A program made the position numbers and the translations under genes. Positions 1 to 11,256 of a DNA stretch of 64,000 nt are shown here, piece after piece. Where the stretch lies: positions 1,287,532-1,351,531 of the forward strand of contig NZ_JH393257.1 in NCBI RefSeq assembly GCF_000236035.1, written 5' to 3'. Each line of letters opens with the position of its first letter. Positions within the stretch are counted from its first letter, which is position 1. Source of the stretch: Vreelandella boliviensis LC1. Its GTDB lineage: Bacteria > Pseudomonadota > Gammaproteobacteria > Pseudomonadales > Halomonadaceae. Below the pieces are notes generated by a model that ran no database searches, was not told where the DNA came from, and saw only the letters and a program-made list of their open reading frames with translations.

Positions 1-1936
1 CGTTTCCGCTTTTGCGACGCCACGGCGTTTAGCGGTACAAGTGCGTGAACTGGCTGATAAACAGCCTGATCGTGACGTTGAGCGCCGTGGCCCAGCGCTG
101 GCGGCTGCCTTTAAGGATGGCGTTGCCACTAAAGCCGCGGAAGGCTTTGCCCGCTCTTGCGGTGTAAGCATCGACGAGCTGATTCATTTAGAAACCGATA
201 AAGGTACTTGGCTAGGTTTTCGTGAACAGCAGCAAGGCGAATCTATTCAAGCGCTGCTGCCCGAAATTATCCGCAAATCAATCAGCACCCTGCCCGTGCC
301 TAAAAATATGCGCTGGGGTGCTTCACGGGTTGAGTTTTCGCGCCCGGTTCACTGGCTGGTAGCACTTTATGGTAGCGATGTAGTGGCCGCTGAGGCGCTT
401 GGCCTAGAGGCTAGCTGTACGACCTACGGACACCGCTTCCACGCCCCTGATGCTATTCAACTGGCGCACGCCGACGAATATGTGGCTACTCTGGAAAATG
501 CCTATGTACTGGTGGATCGAGAGCAGCGCCGCGAGCGCATCCGTGAACAGGTATTAGCAGAAGCCGAAGTGCAGGAGGCCAATGCCGTAATCGACGAAGA
601 CCTCCTGGTCGAAGTGAGCGGTTTGGTTGAATGGCCGGTAGCCCTTACCGGCAGCTTTGATGAGCGCTTTCTGGAAGTGCCCGCCGAGTGTTTGATTTCC
701 TCAATGAAGGCTAACCAAAAATATTTTCACCTGCTGGACGACGCTGGCAAGCTGAAACCGCTGTTTATCACTATTGCCAATATCGACAGCGCTGACCCCG
801 ACCAGGTCATTGCCGGTAACGAGAAAGTCATTCGCCCGCGCTTAGCCGATGCGGCATTTTTCTACGACACCGACCGCAAGCGCACACTTGCTTCGCGCAC
901 TCCTCAGTTAGAGAGCGTGGTATTCCAGCAGCAGCTAGGCACCCTGGCGGATAAAGCCCGACGCAGCAAGGTTATTGCAACTTTTATTGCCGAGCGTATC
1001 AATGGTGACGTTGCTCACGCCCAGCGTGCTGTGGCGCTTGCCAAATGCGACCTTGTGACGGAGATGGTGCTCGAATTCCCTGAGCTTCAGGGCATTATGG
1101 GACGCTACTACGCCCAGCAGGATGGCGAACCCGCAGAGGTTGCCCAAGCGCTTGAGGAGCAGTACCTGCCGCGCTTTGCTACCGATGTTATTCCTGAAAG
1201 CGCCACAGGAAAGGCGTTAGCCCTGGCTGACCGCTTGGATACCCTGGTAGGTATCTTCGGGATTGGCCAGCGTCCTACCGGTGCAAAAGATCCTTTCGCT
1301 CTACGTCGTGCTTCGATTGGCGTGCTTAACATTCTGGTTAAAGGTGAGCTCAACCTTGACCTACGCGAATTACTCACCGTTGCCGTAGAACAGCACCAGG
1401 ACCTACCTAAGGCCGATGGACTGGTTGAGGATGTGCTGGCTTATATGCTGGATCGCTTCCGCGCCTGGGGCCAGGAAGAGGGCATCAGCGCTGAAATGTA
1501 CCTTGCCGTGCGTGCACGCCCGGTCACTAACCCTCTCGACTTCGCACGCCGCCTGCGCGCTGTGAAGGCCTTCGCCCAGCGTGACGAAGCCGCAGCGCTG
1601 GCGGCTGCTAACAAGCGCGTTTCGAATATTCTAAGCAAGCAAGAGCATGACAGCAGCACACAGGTCGATCAAAACTTGCTGCAGGAAGATGCCGAACATG
1701 CGCTGTTCGACGCAGTGATAGGTAGCCAGGCGCAGGTGGCACCGCTATTTGCTGCGGGTGACTACCAGCATGCCCTCGATGAACTTGCCACACTGCGCGA
1801 TCCGGTGGATGCTTTCTTTGATCGTGTAATGGTGATGGCGGACGACCCGGCTATCCAGCGTAATCGATTAGCGCTTCTTGCTAGCCTTCAAGCGCTGTTT
1901 TTAGAAGTCGCCGATATCTCGTTGCTCCCTCAGTAA
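1..1936 (+). CDS. glyS: glycine--tRNA ligase beta subunit, 5'-truncated
   Basis: Beta chain of the tetrameric (alpha2-beta2) bacterial glycyl-tRNA synthetase, which charges tRNA-Gly in the cytoplasm. The reading frame is open from base 2 of the window, where the conserved ATPRRLAV segment is read, so the true start lies upstream, probably after glyQ. About 644 residues are visible against roughly 690 for the family, so some 45 N-terminal residues are missing. Family segments that can be read include MRWG, the SMKANQKYF region, GTKDPFALRR-like GAKDPFALRR and the C-terminal anticodon-binding-like part ending FFDRVMVMADD. The stop TAA at 1934-1936 is followed by a strong terminator, so glyS ends its transcription unit. 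Nothing unusual apart from the window edge. Confidence 0.97.
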   Translation, partial: VSAFATPRRLAVQVRELADKQPDRDVERRGPALAAAFKDGVATKAAEGFARSCGVSIDELIHLETDKGTWLGFREQQQGESIQALLPEIIRKSISTLPVPKNMRWGASRVEFSRPVHWLVALYGSDVVAAEALGLEASCTTYGHRFHAPDAIQLAHADEYVATLENAYVLVDREQRRERIREQVLAEAEVQEANAVIDEDLLVEVSGLVEWPVALTGSFDERFLEVPAECLISSMKANQKYFHLLDDAGKLKPLFITIANIDSADPDQVIAGNEKVIRPRLADAAFFYDTDRKRTLASRTPQLESVVFQQQLGTLADKARRSKVIATFIAERINGDVAHAQRAVALAKCDLVTEMVLEFPELQGIMGRYYAQQDGEPAEVAQALEEQYLPRFATDVIPESATGKALALADRLDTLVGIFGIGQRPTGAKDPFALRRASIGVLNILVKGELNLDLRELLTVAVEQHQDLPKADGLVEDVLAYMLDRFRAWGQEEGISAEMYLAVRARPVTNPLDFARRLRAVKAFAQRDEAAALAAANKRVSNILSKQEHDSSTQVDQNLLQEDAEHALFDAVIGSQAQVAPLFAAGDYQHALDELATLRDPVDAFFDRVMVMADDPAIQRNRLALLASLQALFLEVADISLLPQ

Positions 1937-1956
1937 AATCTTTCGTGCGTTCCCTT

Positions 1957-1990
1957 AGCCCGACTGCATTGTGATGTGGTCGGGCTTTTT
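1957..1990 (+). terminator. Rho-independent terminator of glyS
   Basis: Perfect 8-bp stem AGCCCGAC (1957-1964) / GTCGGGCT (1979-1986) followed by a T run, about 20 nt after the glyS stop. Confidence 0.85.
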
Positions 1991-2046
1991 GATGTGGCTC
2001 CTCCACTCTTGGATGCGATAAGGGAAATCGTACCTGACGGTTTTTT

Positions 2047-2062
2047 TGTTTCACGTGAAACA
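2047..2062. other. parS: parS site 1 (ParB-binding palindrome)
   Basis: Perfect 16-bp palindrome TGTTTCACGTGAAACA, identical to the known bacterial chromosomal parS consensus. It lies in the glyS-kinase intergenic region. ParB encoded at 35.8-36.7 kb is the expected ligand. Confidence 0.93.
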
Positions 2063-2150
2063 TCATTGTAAAATTAGTGAAAGGTCTAAACTGAGTTAGA
2101 TTCCGCGGGATACTCGCAAGTCACTCAACCAACCGCCCAGGAGTGGCTTT

Positions 2151-2951
2151 ATGTACGACACCTTTCTTTTTGATACCCTCCATCACCAACAAGCGACGAT
2201 GGCACCGCATTTCTTTAACGGACAGAAAGTGTGGCTAAAAAAAGCAGGCAAACGTAACTCGCGCTTCAGCTACCTTCCTCTTACGCTTTTAGCCCGATGG
2301 TTAGGTATTGATGCGCTCAAGCCAGTACCCAACCTTGGGGGCCCCCTTAGCATTGCTAAGGAAGCGGCCCGAATTAAAACCCTTTTTCTGGCAGGAGTAC
2401 CGGTTCCCACTATACTTGCCGAGTCTCCCGAGGCACTGTTAATTGCCGATGCCACCATCAGTGAAGGGCAACCGTTTCAAACGCTGCAAGAAAAACTCGT
2501 GGCTGCACAACGTACTGAAGAAATTAATTATTACCTTGAGATGAGCATTCATGCGCTAAACGATGTTCATGCCCGGCAGTGTTATCTCAGCGAAGCTTTT
2601 ACCCGTAATATTCTGGTCAACAGGAAAGGTGTCACATTTATTGATTTTGAAACTGACCCGGGGGAATATCACCAGCTAACCACCTGTATGGTTAGAGATT
2701 GGTACTGCTTTATTTTTTCACTTTATGGAAAACTCAGTAAACGGCAGCCGCACCTTGACCTTCTAGCACCTGCATTGATAAGCGGCTTAAAACAAGCGCC
2801 CCCTGAAGTGCAGGATAACTTTCTCGTCACACTGCAGCGGCTTAAAAGCTTAGAGCGCTTCCCCTTTCATCGCTTTGGTAGCGATGGTAAGAAAATTGCT
2901 GTCACACTTCACGCATTATCATTGCTGGATCAACAATTACGAATCCATTAG
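2151..2951 (+). CDS. kinase-fold protein, lipopolysaccharide-kinase/BUD32-like, atypical catalytic loop
   Basis: A 266-residue cytoplasmic protein that looks like a small eukaryotic-like kinase fold of the kind found in LPS-core (WaaP/Kdo kinase) and BUD32-type proteins. Visible elements: a VWLKK strand with candidate ATP lysine K30, a candidate helix-C glutamate E71 (AKEAAR), a catalytic-loop asparagine N153 in RNILV, and the metal-binding FIDFE (D165) in place of DFG. The usual HxD five to seven residues before the Asn reads L-S-E, so the catalytic Asp appears to be Glu148. Start ATG is supported by CAGGAGTGG upstream. Only 9 nt separate its stop from gmhB, a heptose-pathway gene, which fits a role in LPS core phosphorylation, but that is inference. 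It may instead be a pseudokinase. Confidence 0.75.
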   Translation: MYDTFLFDTLHHQQATMAPHFFNGQKVWLKKAGKRNSRFSYLPLTLLARWLGIDALKPVPNLGGPLSIAKEAARIKTLFLAGVPVPTILAESPEALLIADATISEGQPFQTLQEKLVAAQRTEEINYYLEMSIHALNDVHARQCYLSEAFTRNILVNRKGVTFIDFETDPGEYHQLTTCMVRDWYCFIFSLYGKLSKRQPHLDLLAPALISGLKQAPPEVQDNFLVTLQRLKSLERFPFHRFGSDGKKIAVTLHALSLLDQQLRIH

Positions 2952-2960
2952 AGAAGCTGA

Positions 2961-3539
2961 ATGTCCGCTACTTCAAACGTCCTAACGCCGCTACTATCAG
3001 ATACGCTAATAACGTTGGATCGAGATGGGGTCATCAACCATGACTCCGATAACTACATCAAATCCCTCGATGAGTGGGTTCCTTACCCCTCTTCAATCAC
3101 GGCTATTGCCCGACTCACACGCGCGGGATACACCGTTGCCGTTGCAACGAATCAATCGGGCATCGCCCGTGGTTATTATGATGAAACAACGCTTCATGCT
3201 ATGCATGATTACTTAATTGCGTTAGTAGAAGCGGAAGGCGGTCATATCGCCCATATCGCTTATTGCCCCCATGGGCCAGATGATATGTGCCAATGCCGTA
3301 AACCTCTGCCAGGCATGCTGCTCCAGATCCAGCAGCAGTTGGGGATAGAAAGCTTAACAGGAAGTTGGATGGTCGGTGATAGCCTGCGAGATCTACAGGC
3401 AGGCGAGGCGGTAGGCTGCAAAACGGCGCTGGTGAGAACCGGAAAAGGGATTAAAACGGAGCAAAAAGGCGTTGGCCTTGAAAAGACTCACATCTTCGAT
3501 GATTTAGCACAATTTGTTGAGTGGCTAATTGTTAGCTAA
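2961..3539 (+). CDS. gmhB: D-glycero-beta-D-manno-heptose 1,7-bisphosphate 7-phosphatase
   Basis: HAD-superfamily phosphatase of 192 residues, acting in the cytoplasm on the ADP-heptose pathway for LPS inner core. The N-terminal LDRDGVIN motif supplies the nucleophile and acid/base aspartates. ATNQSGIARG is the second HAD motif, and MVGDSLRDL provides the C-terminal metal-binding acidic residues. The zinc loop of the GmhB family is visible as CPHGPDDMCQC. Length is normal. It sits 9 nt after the kinase-like gene and is probably co-transcribed with it. The same gene is found between glyS and gyrB in pseudomonads, so the position is ancestral. A histidinol-phosphatase homologue is the only real alternative, and the zinc loop plus context make GmhB more likely. 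Confidence 0.9.
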   Translation: MSATSNVLTPLLSDTLITLDRDGVINHDSDNYIKSLDEWVPYPSSITAIARLTRAGYTVAVATNQSGIARGYYDETTLHAMHDYLIALVEAEGGHIAHIAYCPHGPDDMCQCRKPLPGMLLQIQQQLGIESLTGSWMVGDSLRDLQAGEAVGCKTALVRTGKGIKTEQKGVGLEKTHIFDDLAQFVEWLIVS

Positions 3540-3616
3540 ACAGAGTACCGCGCAATAAACTTGATCTTCTACCAAGCTAAACGTTTCACTCTCCTACAGC
3601 AATGCTCTATCTGCCA

Positions 3617-3656
3617 ATAAAAAAGCACCGCCATGGAATCCATAGCGGCGCTTTTC
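3617..3656. terminator. bidirectional terminator between gmhB and gyrB
   Basis: Imperfect inverted repeat AAAAGC-CCGC-ATGG / CCAT-GCGG-GCTTTT (about 3621-3655) with A and T runs on its two sides, lying between the convergent genes gmhB (+) and gyrB (-). Confidence 0.8.
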
Positions 3657-3700
3657 ATGGTGCAATTAAATCATAGTATCGTTAATGCTCGTTATGGTGA

Positions 3701-3716
3701 TGTTTCACGTGAAACA
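3701..3716. other. parS: parS site 2
   Basis: Perfect TGTTTCACGTGAAACA, located 22 nt beyond the gyrB stop in the intergenic region. Confidence 0.93.
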
Positions 3717-3737
3717 TCTTAACAATTAAGGCCAGTC

Positions 3738-7302
<3,565 letters not shown>

Positions 7303-7429
7303 CCAATTATCACCACTTAAAAGTTCCTCGCAAAAAGGGAGTATTGCCCAAAACGAGCTAGCGGCACTCCTGCTACCAGAAGCGCCGCTAAGATAGCCTG
7401 CTTATGTTGCACCCAAAATAAAATATTGT

Positions 7430-8533
7430 TTACAGACGCATCGGCATAACCACATAGAGCGCATCACCGCCGCCTGGCTCTTCAAGTAGTGCACTGCTAT
7501 TGGGATCGGCCAAGGTAATCTGCACGCGCTCTTCATTAAGCACTGTCAGCACATCAACCAAGTAGCCAACGTTAAAACCGACTTCCATAGCTCCACCGTT
7601 GTACTCAACGGCGATATTCTCCTCGGCTTCTTCCTGCTCAGGGTTGTTGGCCATCACTTTAAGGTTGTTCTCCTCAAGATAAAGGCGCACACCACGGTAC
7701 TTCTCATTAGAGAGGATGGCAGTACGTGAAAGCACTTGGCGCAGCTCGGCGCGCTCGGCAATCAGCACTTTATCGCCATTGCGCGGCACTACACGCTCAT
7801 AGTCAGGAAATTTACCGTCGATTAACTTAGAGGTGAAGGTAAAGTCCCCTGTATGGGCACGCACATGGCTGGAGCCAAGCGTTAGGCTGACAGGCTCATC
7901 GCTGTCGTCTAATAGACGAGATAGTTCTAAAATCCCCTTACGCGGCACAATCAGCTTTTGAGACTGGCTAACAGACACTTCGATTGGGCGCGAGCACATC
8001 GCCAAGCGGTGCCCGTCAGTGGCTACCGTGCGCAATAAATTACTTTGAATTTCCAGCAGCATACCATTCAGGTAATAACGCACATCCTGCTGCGCCATGG
8101 CAAACGAGGTTGCTTCAATCAGGTGCTTTAAGGTACCGCGGGGTACGCTAATCTCCTGACTGCCATCCGCATCTTCGATGTTGGGAAATTCAGCGACAGG
8201 GAGAGTCGACAGAGTAAAACGTGAACGACCACTGCGTAATACTGCGCGACCCTCTTCAACGGCAAGCTGAATGTCAGAATGATCGGGCAATGATTTACAA
8301 ATATCCATCAGCTTACGCGCGGGCACTGTCGCGGAACCCATCTGATCGACTTGACTGGCCACGGTGCGGCCAACGAGCTCGACTTCTAAGTCAGTGCCGG
8401 TGAGCGAGACCTGGTCTCCCTCTACTTGAATCAGCACATTAGAAAGTACTGGCAGCGTTTGGCGGCGCTCAACAACACCAGCGACCAGAGTCAGCGGACG
8501 TAGCAGCGCCTCTCGGGAAATCGAAAATTTCAT
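7430..8533 (-). CDS. dnaN: DNA polymerase III beta subunit (sliding clamp)
   Basis: Ring-shaped homodimeric processivity factor that tethers DNA polymerase III to DNA. The protein has 367 residues from ATG at 8533. An in-frame TTG one codon upstream is possible, but CCGGAG lies 5 nt before the ATG and MKFSISREALLRPL is the usual family N-terminus, so ATG is chosen. The three repeated clamp domains are readable, with LTGTDLEVE, the ATDGHRLA motif and the terminal YVVMPMRL, whose MPMRL end is the family hallmark. The gene lies between dnaA and recF. Nothing odd was seen. Confidence 0.97.
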   Translation of the reverse strand: MKFSISREALLRPLTLVAGVVERRQTLPVLSNVLIQVEGDQVSLTGTDLEVELVGRTVASQVDQMGSATVPARKLMDICKSLPDHSDIQLAVEEGRAVLRSGRSRFTLSTLPVAEFPNIEDADGSQEISVPRGTLKHLIEATSFAMAQQDVRYYLNGMLLEIQSNLLRTVATDGHRLAMCSRPIEVSVSQSQKLIVPRKGILELSRLLDDSDEPVSLTLGSSHVRAHTGDFTFTSKLIDGKFPDYERVVPRNGDKVLIAERAELRQVLSRTAILSNEKYRGVRLYLEENNLKVMANNPEQEEAEENIAVEYNGGAMEVGFNVGYLVDVLTVLNEERVQITLADPNSSALLEEPGGGDALYVVMPMRL

Positions 8534-8593
8534 CAATACTCCGGTTCTATATCCTGAAAGACCTGCGCGTAACAGGCCCGTCCCATGGGGTTA

Positions 8594-10060
8594 TTAACTG
8601 GTCAACAGGCGCAGTAAATTCTTGTAATCCTCACGAATATCCGCGCTCTCTTCCTGCAATGATTTCACTTTTCGGCAAGCGTGCAACACTGTTGTATGGT
8701 CACGCCCACCAAAGGCATCGCCAATCTCAGGTAAGCTGTGATTGGTTAGCTCCTTAGCAAGCGCCATCGCCACCTGACGAGGGCGGGCAACTGAGCGCGA
8801 TCGGCGCTTAGAAAGCAGATCCGCCACCTTAATCTTGTAATATTCGGCAACCGTACGCTGAATATTATCAACCCCTACCTGTTTATCCTGAAGCGCTAAC
8901 AGATCTTTCAAAGACTCGCGAATAAAGTCTTGGGTAATCGTTTTACCCATGAAGTGCGAATCGGCGATAACTTTTTTCAGCGCGCCTTCCAATTCACGCA
9001 CGTTGGAACGAATTTTCTGGGCAATAAAGAAAGCCGCATCGTGAGGCAAATCGACCTTAGCTTGGTCGGCCTTTTTCATCAAAATAGCAACGCGGGTTTC
9101 AAGCTCCGGCGGTTCAATCGCTACCGTTAGGCCCCAACCAAAGCGTGATTTAAGGCGCTCCTCTACACCACTGATCTCTTTAGGATAACGATCAGAGGTG
9201 AGGATCATTTGCTGCCCACCTTCCAAAAGTGCATTGAAGGTATGAAAGAATTCTTCTTGCGAGCGCTCTTTTCCAGCAAAAAACTGAATGTCATCAATAA
9301 GTAGCGCATCAACACTGCGGTAAAAGCGTTTAAAATCATTAATCGCGTTAAGCTGAAGCGCTTTAACCATATCGGCGACGAACCGCTCTGAGTGCAGGTA
9401 CACCACCCGGGCGTTTTCACGCCGGGTTGCCAGTGCGTTCCCCACCGCATGCATTAAGTGGGTTTTACCAAGGCCCACGCCACCGTATAAAAACAAAGGG
9501 TTATAAGCGCCGCCAGGGTTTTCAGATACTTGGCGGGAGGCAGCGCGAGCCAGTTGGTTCGATTTACCTTCCACAAATGTATCGAAAGTAAAATTTGGAT
9601 TAAGCCCACTGCCATGTTTCAGGCTGCCTTCTACCTGTACCTGACGTTCATTATTGCGCCGACTCGGCGCTTCATCGCGCAGCCTATCGATTTCGCGTTC
9701 ATCGGCAATATCGCCGCGTGGCGGCGTATGAACCGCTGGCGATACGGGCCGCGATGGTGAAGCGGATACAGGATTACCTAAATCACGATGCTGAGGGGCC
9801 TGGGTTGCCAAGCGGCGGCTACCCACCGTCAGGCTTACCTTTGGCGGTTTGGCCGGTGCGAGTTCACGCATCAGCTCACTAATCCGCTTGGCATACTTAT
9901 CGCTCACCCAATCGCGCACAAAGCGATTCGGCGCTAATAAGCGCAGCTCGTTGGACTCTCCTTCCTCTGCCTGCAGCGGGCGTATCCAGGTATTGAACTG
10001 CTGTGAATTCAGCTCATCCTGCAGGTTGTCCAGGCACTGTTGCCAAAGCGTCAGTGACAC
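8594..10060 (-). CDS. dnaA: chromosomal replication initiator protein DnaA
   Basis: AAA+ initiator that binds DnaA boxes and melts the origin. 488 residues in four domains: N-terminal DnaB/DiaA-interacting domain I ([22 protein letters not shown]), a variable linker rich in Pro, Arg and Ser, the AAA+ core with Walker [14 protein letters not shown] and Walker [14 protein letters not shown], and the DNA-binding domain with ELPEIG-like [20 protein letters not shown]. The start is GTG at 10060, preceded by GGTGAG. The gene is divergent from rpmH and heads the leftward dnaA-dnaN-recF-gyrB group. DnaA boxes in its upstream region suggest autoregulation. Confidence 0.98.
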   Translation of the reverse strand: MSLTLWQQCLDNLQDELNSQQFNTWIRPLQAEEGESNELRLLAPNRFVRDWVSDKYAKRISELMRELAPAKPPKVSLTVGSRRLATQAPQHRDLGNPVSASPSRPVSPAVHTPPRGDIADEREIDRLRDEAPSRRNNERQVQVEGSLKHGSGLNPNFTFDTFVEGKSNQLARAASRQVSENPGGAYNPLFLYGGVGLGKTHLMHAVGNALATRRENARVVYLHSERFVADMVKALQLNAINDFKRFYRSVDALLIDDIQFFAGKERSQEEFFHTFNALLEGGQQMILTSDRYPKEISGVEERLKSRFGWGLTVAIEPPELETRVAILMKKADQAKVDLPHDAAFFIAQKIRSNVRELEGALKKVIADSHFMGKTITQDFIRESLKDLLALQDKQVGVDNIQRTVAEYYKIKVADLLSKRRSRSVARPRQVAMALAKELTNHSLPEIGDAFGGRDHTTVLHACRKVKSLQEESADIREDYKNLLRLLTS

Positions 10061-10594
10061 TCATCTCACCATCGGTTGAAAACGGCCGACCATTGTAGCG
10101 CCCAAAGCCTCGGTTATCCACACGGGTTTAGTCCTCAATGTTGACCTGTGGACAACTACCGATGAGCCTATGGGAAAACCATGTGGAGGAACGAGGACAA
10201 TCGATAGAAATGCTCATTACGCAATGGTTAATCACATCTAGCCAACACCTTATGGACTGCTTATACGAGACTTACACACAGATTTTTTATGACTACATAC
10301 TATTGAAAAATAACAATTAAAAGCAGTTATCCACAAATAGTATCCCCACTATTAATAACAATAGTTTTAGAACTACCTATTAGTAATAATAGTGACCTTA
10401 TTGGCTGCTACTCTTTCAGCATCAAGCAAGCTGGCTGGGGCGTGATAAGGCTTTTTATGCAAGGAAAAATTGCACCCAGCAGAGGAAGTCTTTACAATTT
10501 CCGGTCTTGAATTGAATCTCCCCGGCTAGTTCCTCACTGGACCGGGCTTTTTGGAATTTACTTTCCGTCCTAAACCACGTGGGAATAACGAGTT
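10061..10594. other. dnaA-rpmH intergenic region with DnaA boxes (candidate origin region 1)
   Basis: This 534-bp stretch holds no convincing gene. Two perfect TTATCCACA boxes are seen at 10114-10122 and 10327-10335 (+), and one TTGTCCACA on the minus strand at 10147-10155. A weaker TTACACACA lies at about 10272-10280. The stretch about 10260-10400 is AT-rich (TATTGAAAAATAACAATTAA type), suitable as an unwinding element. The position between dnaA and rpmH is the functional origin site in pseudomonads. The right part holds the rpmH leader and a terminator-like hairpin. A competing, denser cluster exists upstream of mnmG. Confidence 0.6.
10520..10552 (+). terminator. terminator-like hairpin in the rpmH leader
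   Basis: CCCGG-CTAGT / ACTGG-(A)-CCGGG stem (10521-10530 with 10536-10546, one bulged A, one G-T pair), loop TCCTC, followed by CTTTTT. It lies about 43 nt upstream of the rpmH ATG on the same strand. It could attenuate rpmH expression or end an upstream transcript. Confidence 0.5.
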
Positions 10595-10729
10595 ATGAAA
10601 CGCACTTTTCAACCTAGCGTTCTCAAGCGCAAGCGCGCGCATGGCTTCCGTGCTCGTATGGCTACCAAAAACGGTCGCGCCGTCCTCGCACGTCGTCGTG
10701 CCAAGGGCCGCAAGCGTCTGAGCGCCTGA
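10595..10729 (+). CDS. rpmH: 50S ribosomal protein L34
   Basis: The smallest large-subunit ribosomal protein. The 44-residue translation begins [19 protein letters not shown] and ends GRKRLSA, with the Arg/Lys-rich composition and the KR..GFR signature of L34. It is divergent from dnaA and followed within 7-13 nt by rnpA, the universal bacterial pair. Expression may be modulated by the hairpin in its leader. It is complete and normal in length. Confidence 0.98.
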   Translation: MKRTFQPSVLKRKRAHGFRARMATKNGRAVLARRRAKGRKRLSA

Positions 10730-10736
10730 TCTCAGA

Positions 10737-11135
10737 TTGCGTGTGCCGCAGCAAGGCTTTCCCCGGCAATTACGGTTATTAAATGCTGGGGATTTTAGTC
10801 ACGTGTTTGAACAAGCCGACCTGAAAGTACATGGCAAAGGTATGATGGCGTTAGTCCGCTTGAGTACCCGGGGACACCCCCGCCTTGGACTGGTGGTCAG
10901 CAAAAAGAATGTTAAACGCGCCGTAGATCGCAACCGTTTCAAGCGTCTGGTTAGAGAATCCGTTCGCCTTCGACAAGATCACCTACCCTCTGTGGATATA
11001 GTGGTGCTTGCACGACGCGGTGTTCAGGATATAGATAACGAAACCTTGCATCGCCAGTTACACGGCATGTGGAAGCGACTTCAGCGTGACGCACAGGCGA
11101 TGATCGCAGTACCAACGCCTAAGCGTGACACGTGA
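10737..11135 (+). CDS. rnpA: ribonuclease P protein component
   Basis: Protein subunit of RNase P that helps the catalytic RNA mature tRNA 5' ends. About 130 residues, with the RNR motif visible as KRAVDRNRFKRLVRES. The start is uncertain: TTG at 10737 (MRVPQQGF) or GTG at 10743 (MPQQGF) are both in frame and neither has a clear ribosome-binding site, which suggests coupling to rpmH 7-13 nt upstream. The next gene is yidC. The small yidD gene often found between rnpA and yidC is not here. Confidence 0.96.
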   Translation: MRVPQQGFPRQLRLLNAGDFSHVFEQADLKVHGKGMMALVRLSTRGHPRLGLVVSKKNVKRAVDRNRFKRLVRESVRLRQDHLPSVDIVVLARRGVQDIDNETLHRQLHGMWKRLQRDAQAMIAVPTPKRDT

Positions 11136-11166
11136 CCTTTGGTGCACCTCTCGCCGCTCGACCTTG

Positions 11167-11184
11167 GCCTGCCAACTGGCAGGC
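11167..11184 (+). other. hairpin between rnpA and yidC
   Basis: Perfect 7-bp stem GCCTGCC / GGCAGGC with an AACT loop, followed by TTTCG. It lies in the 121-nt rnpA-yidC gap and may act as a weak attenuator or an mRNA-processing element. Confidence 0.5.
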
Positions 11185-11256
11185 TTTCGTGTGTCAAGAG
11201 TCGAGTAAATAACACTGCGCCATTAGCATGTTCACCACCCAGCGGGCAGAACCCTC

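Noticed and set aside
10138..10320. Open frame in the dnaA-rpmH gap
   Set aside because: No recognisable family, AT-rich origin-like DNA containing DnaA boxes; taken as chance.
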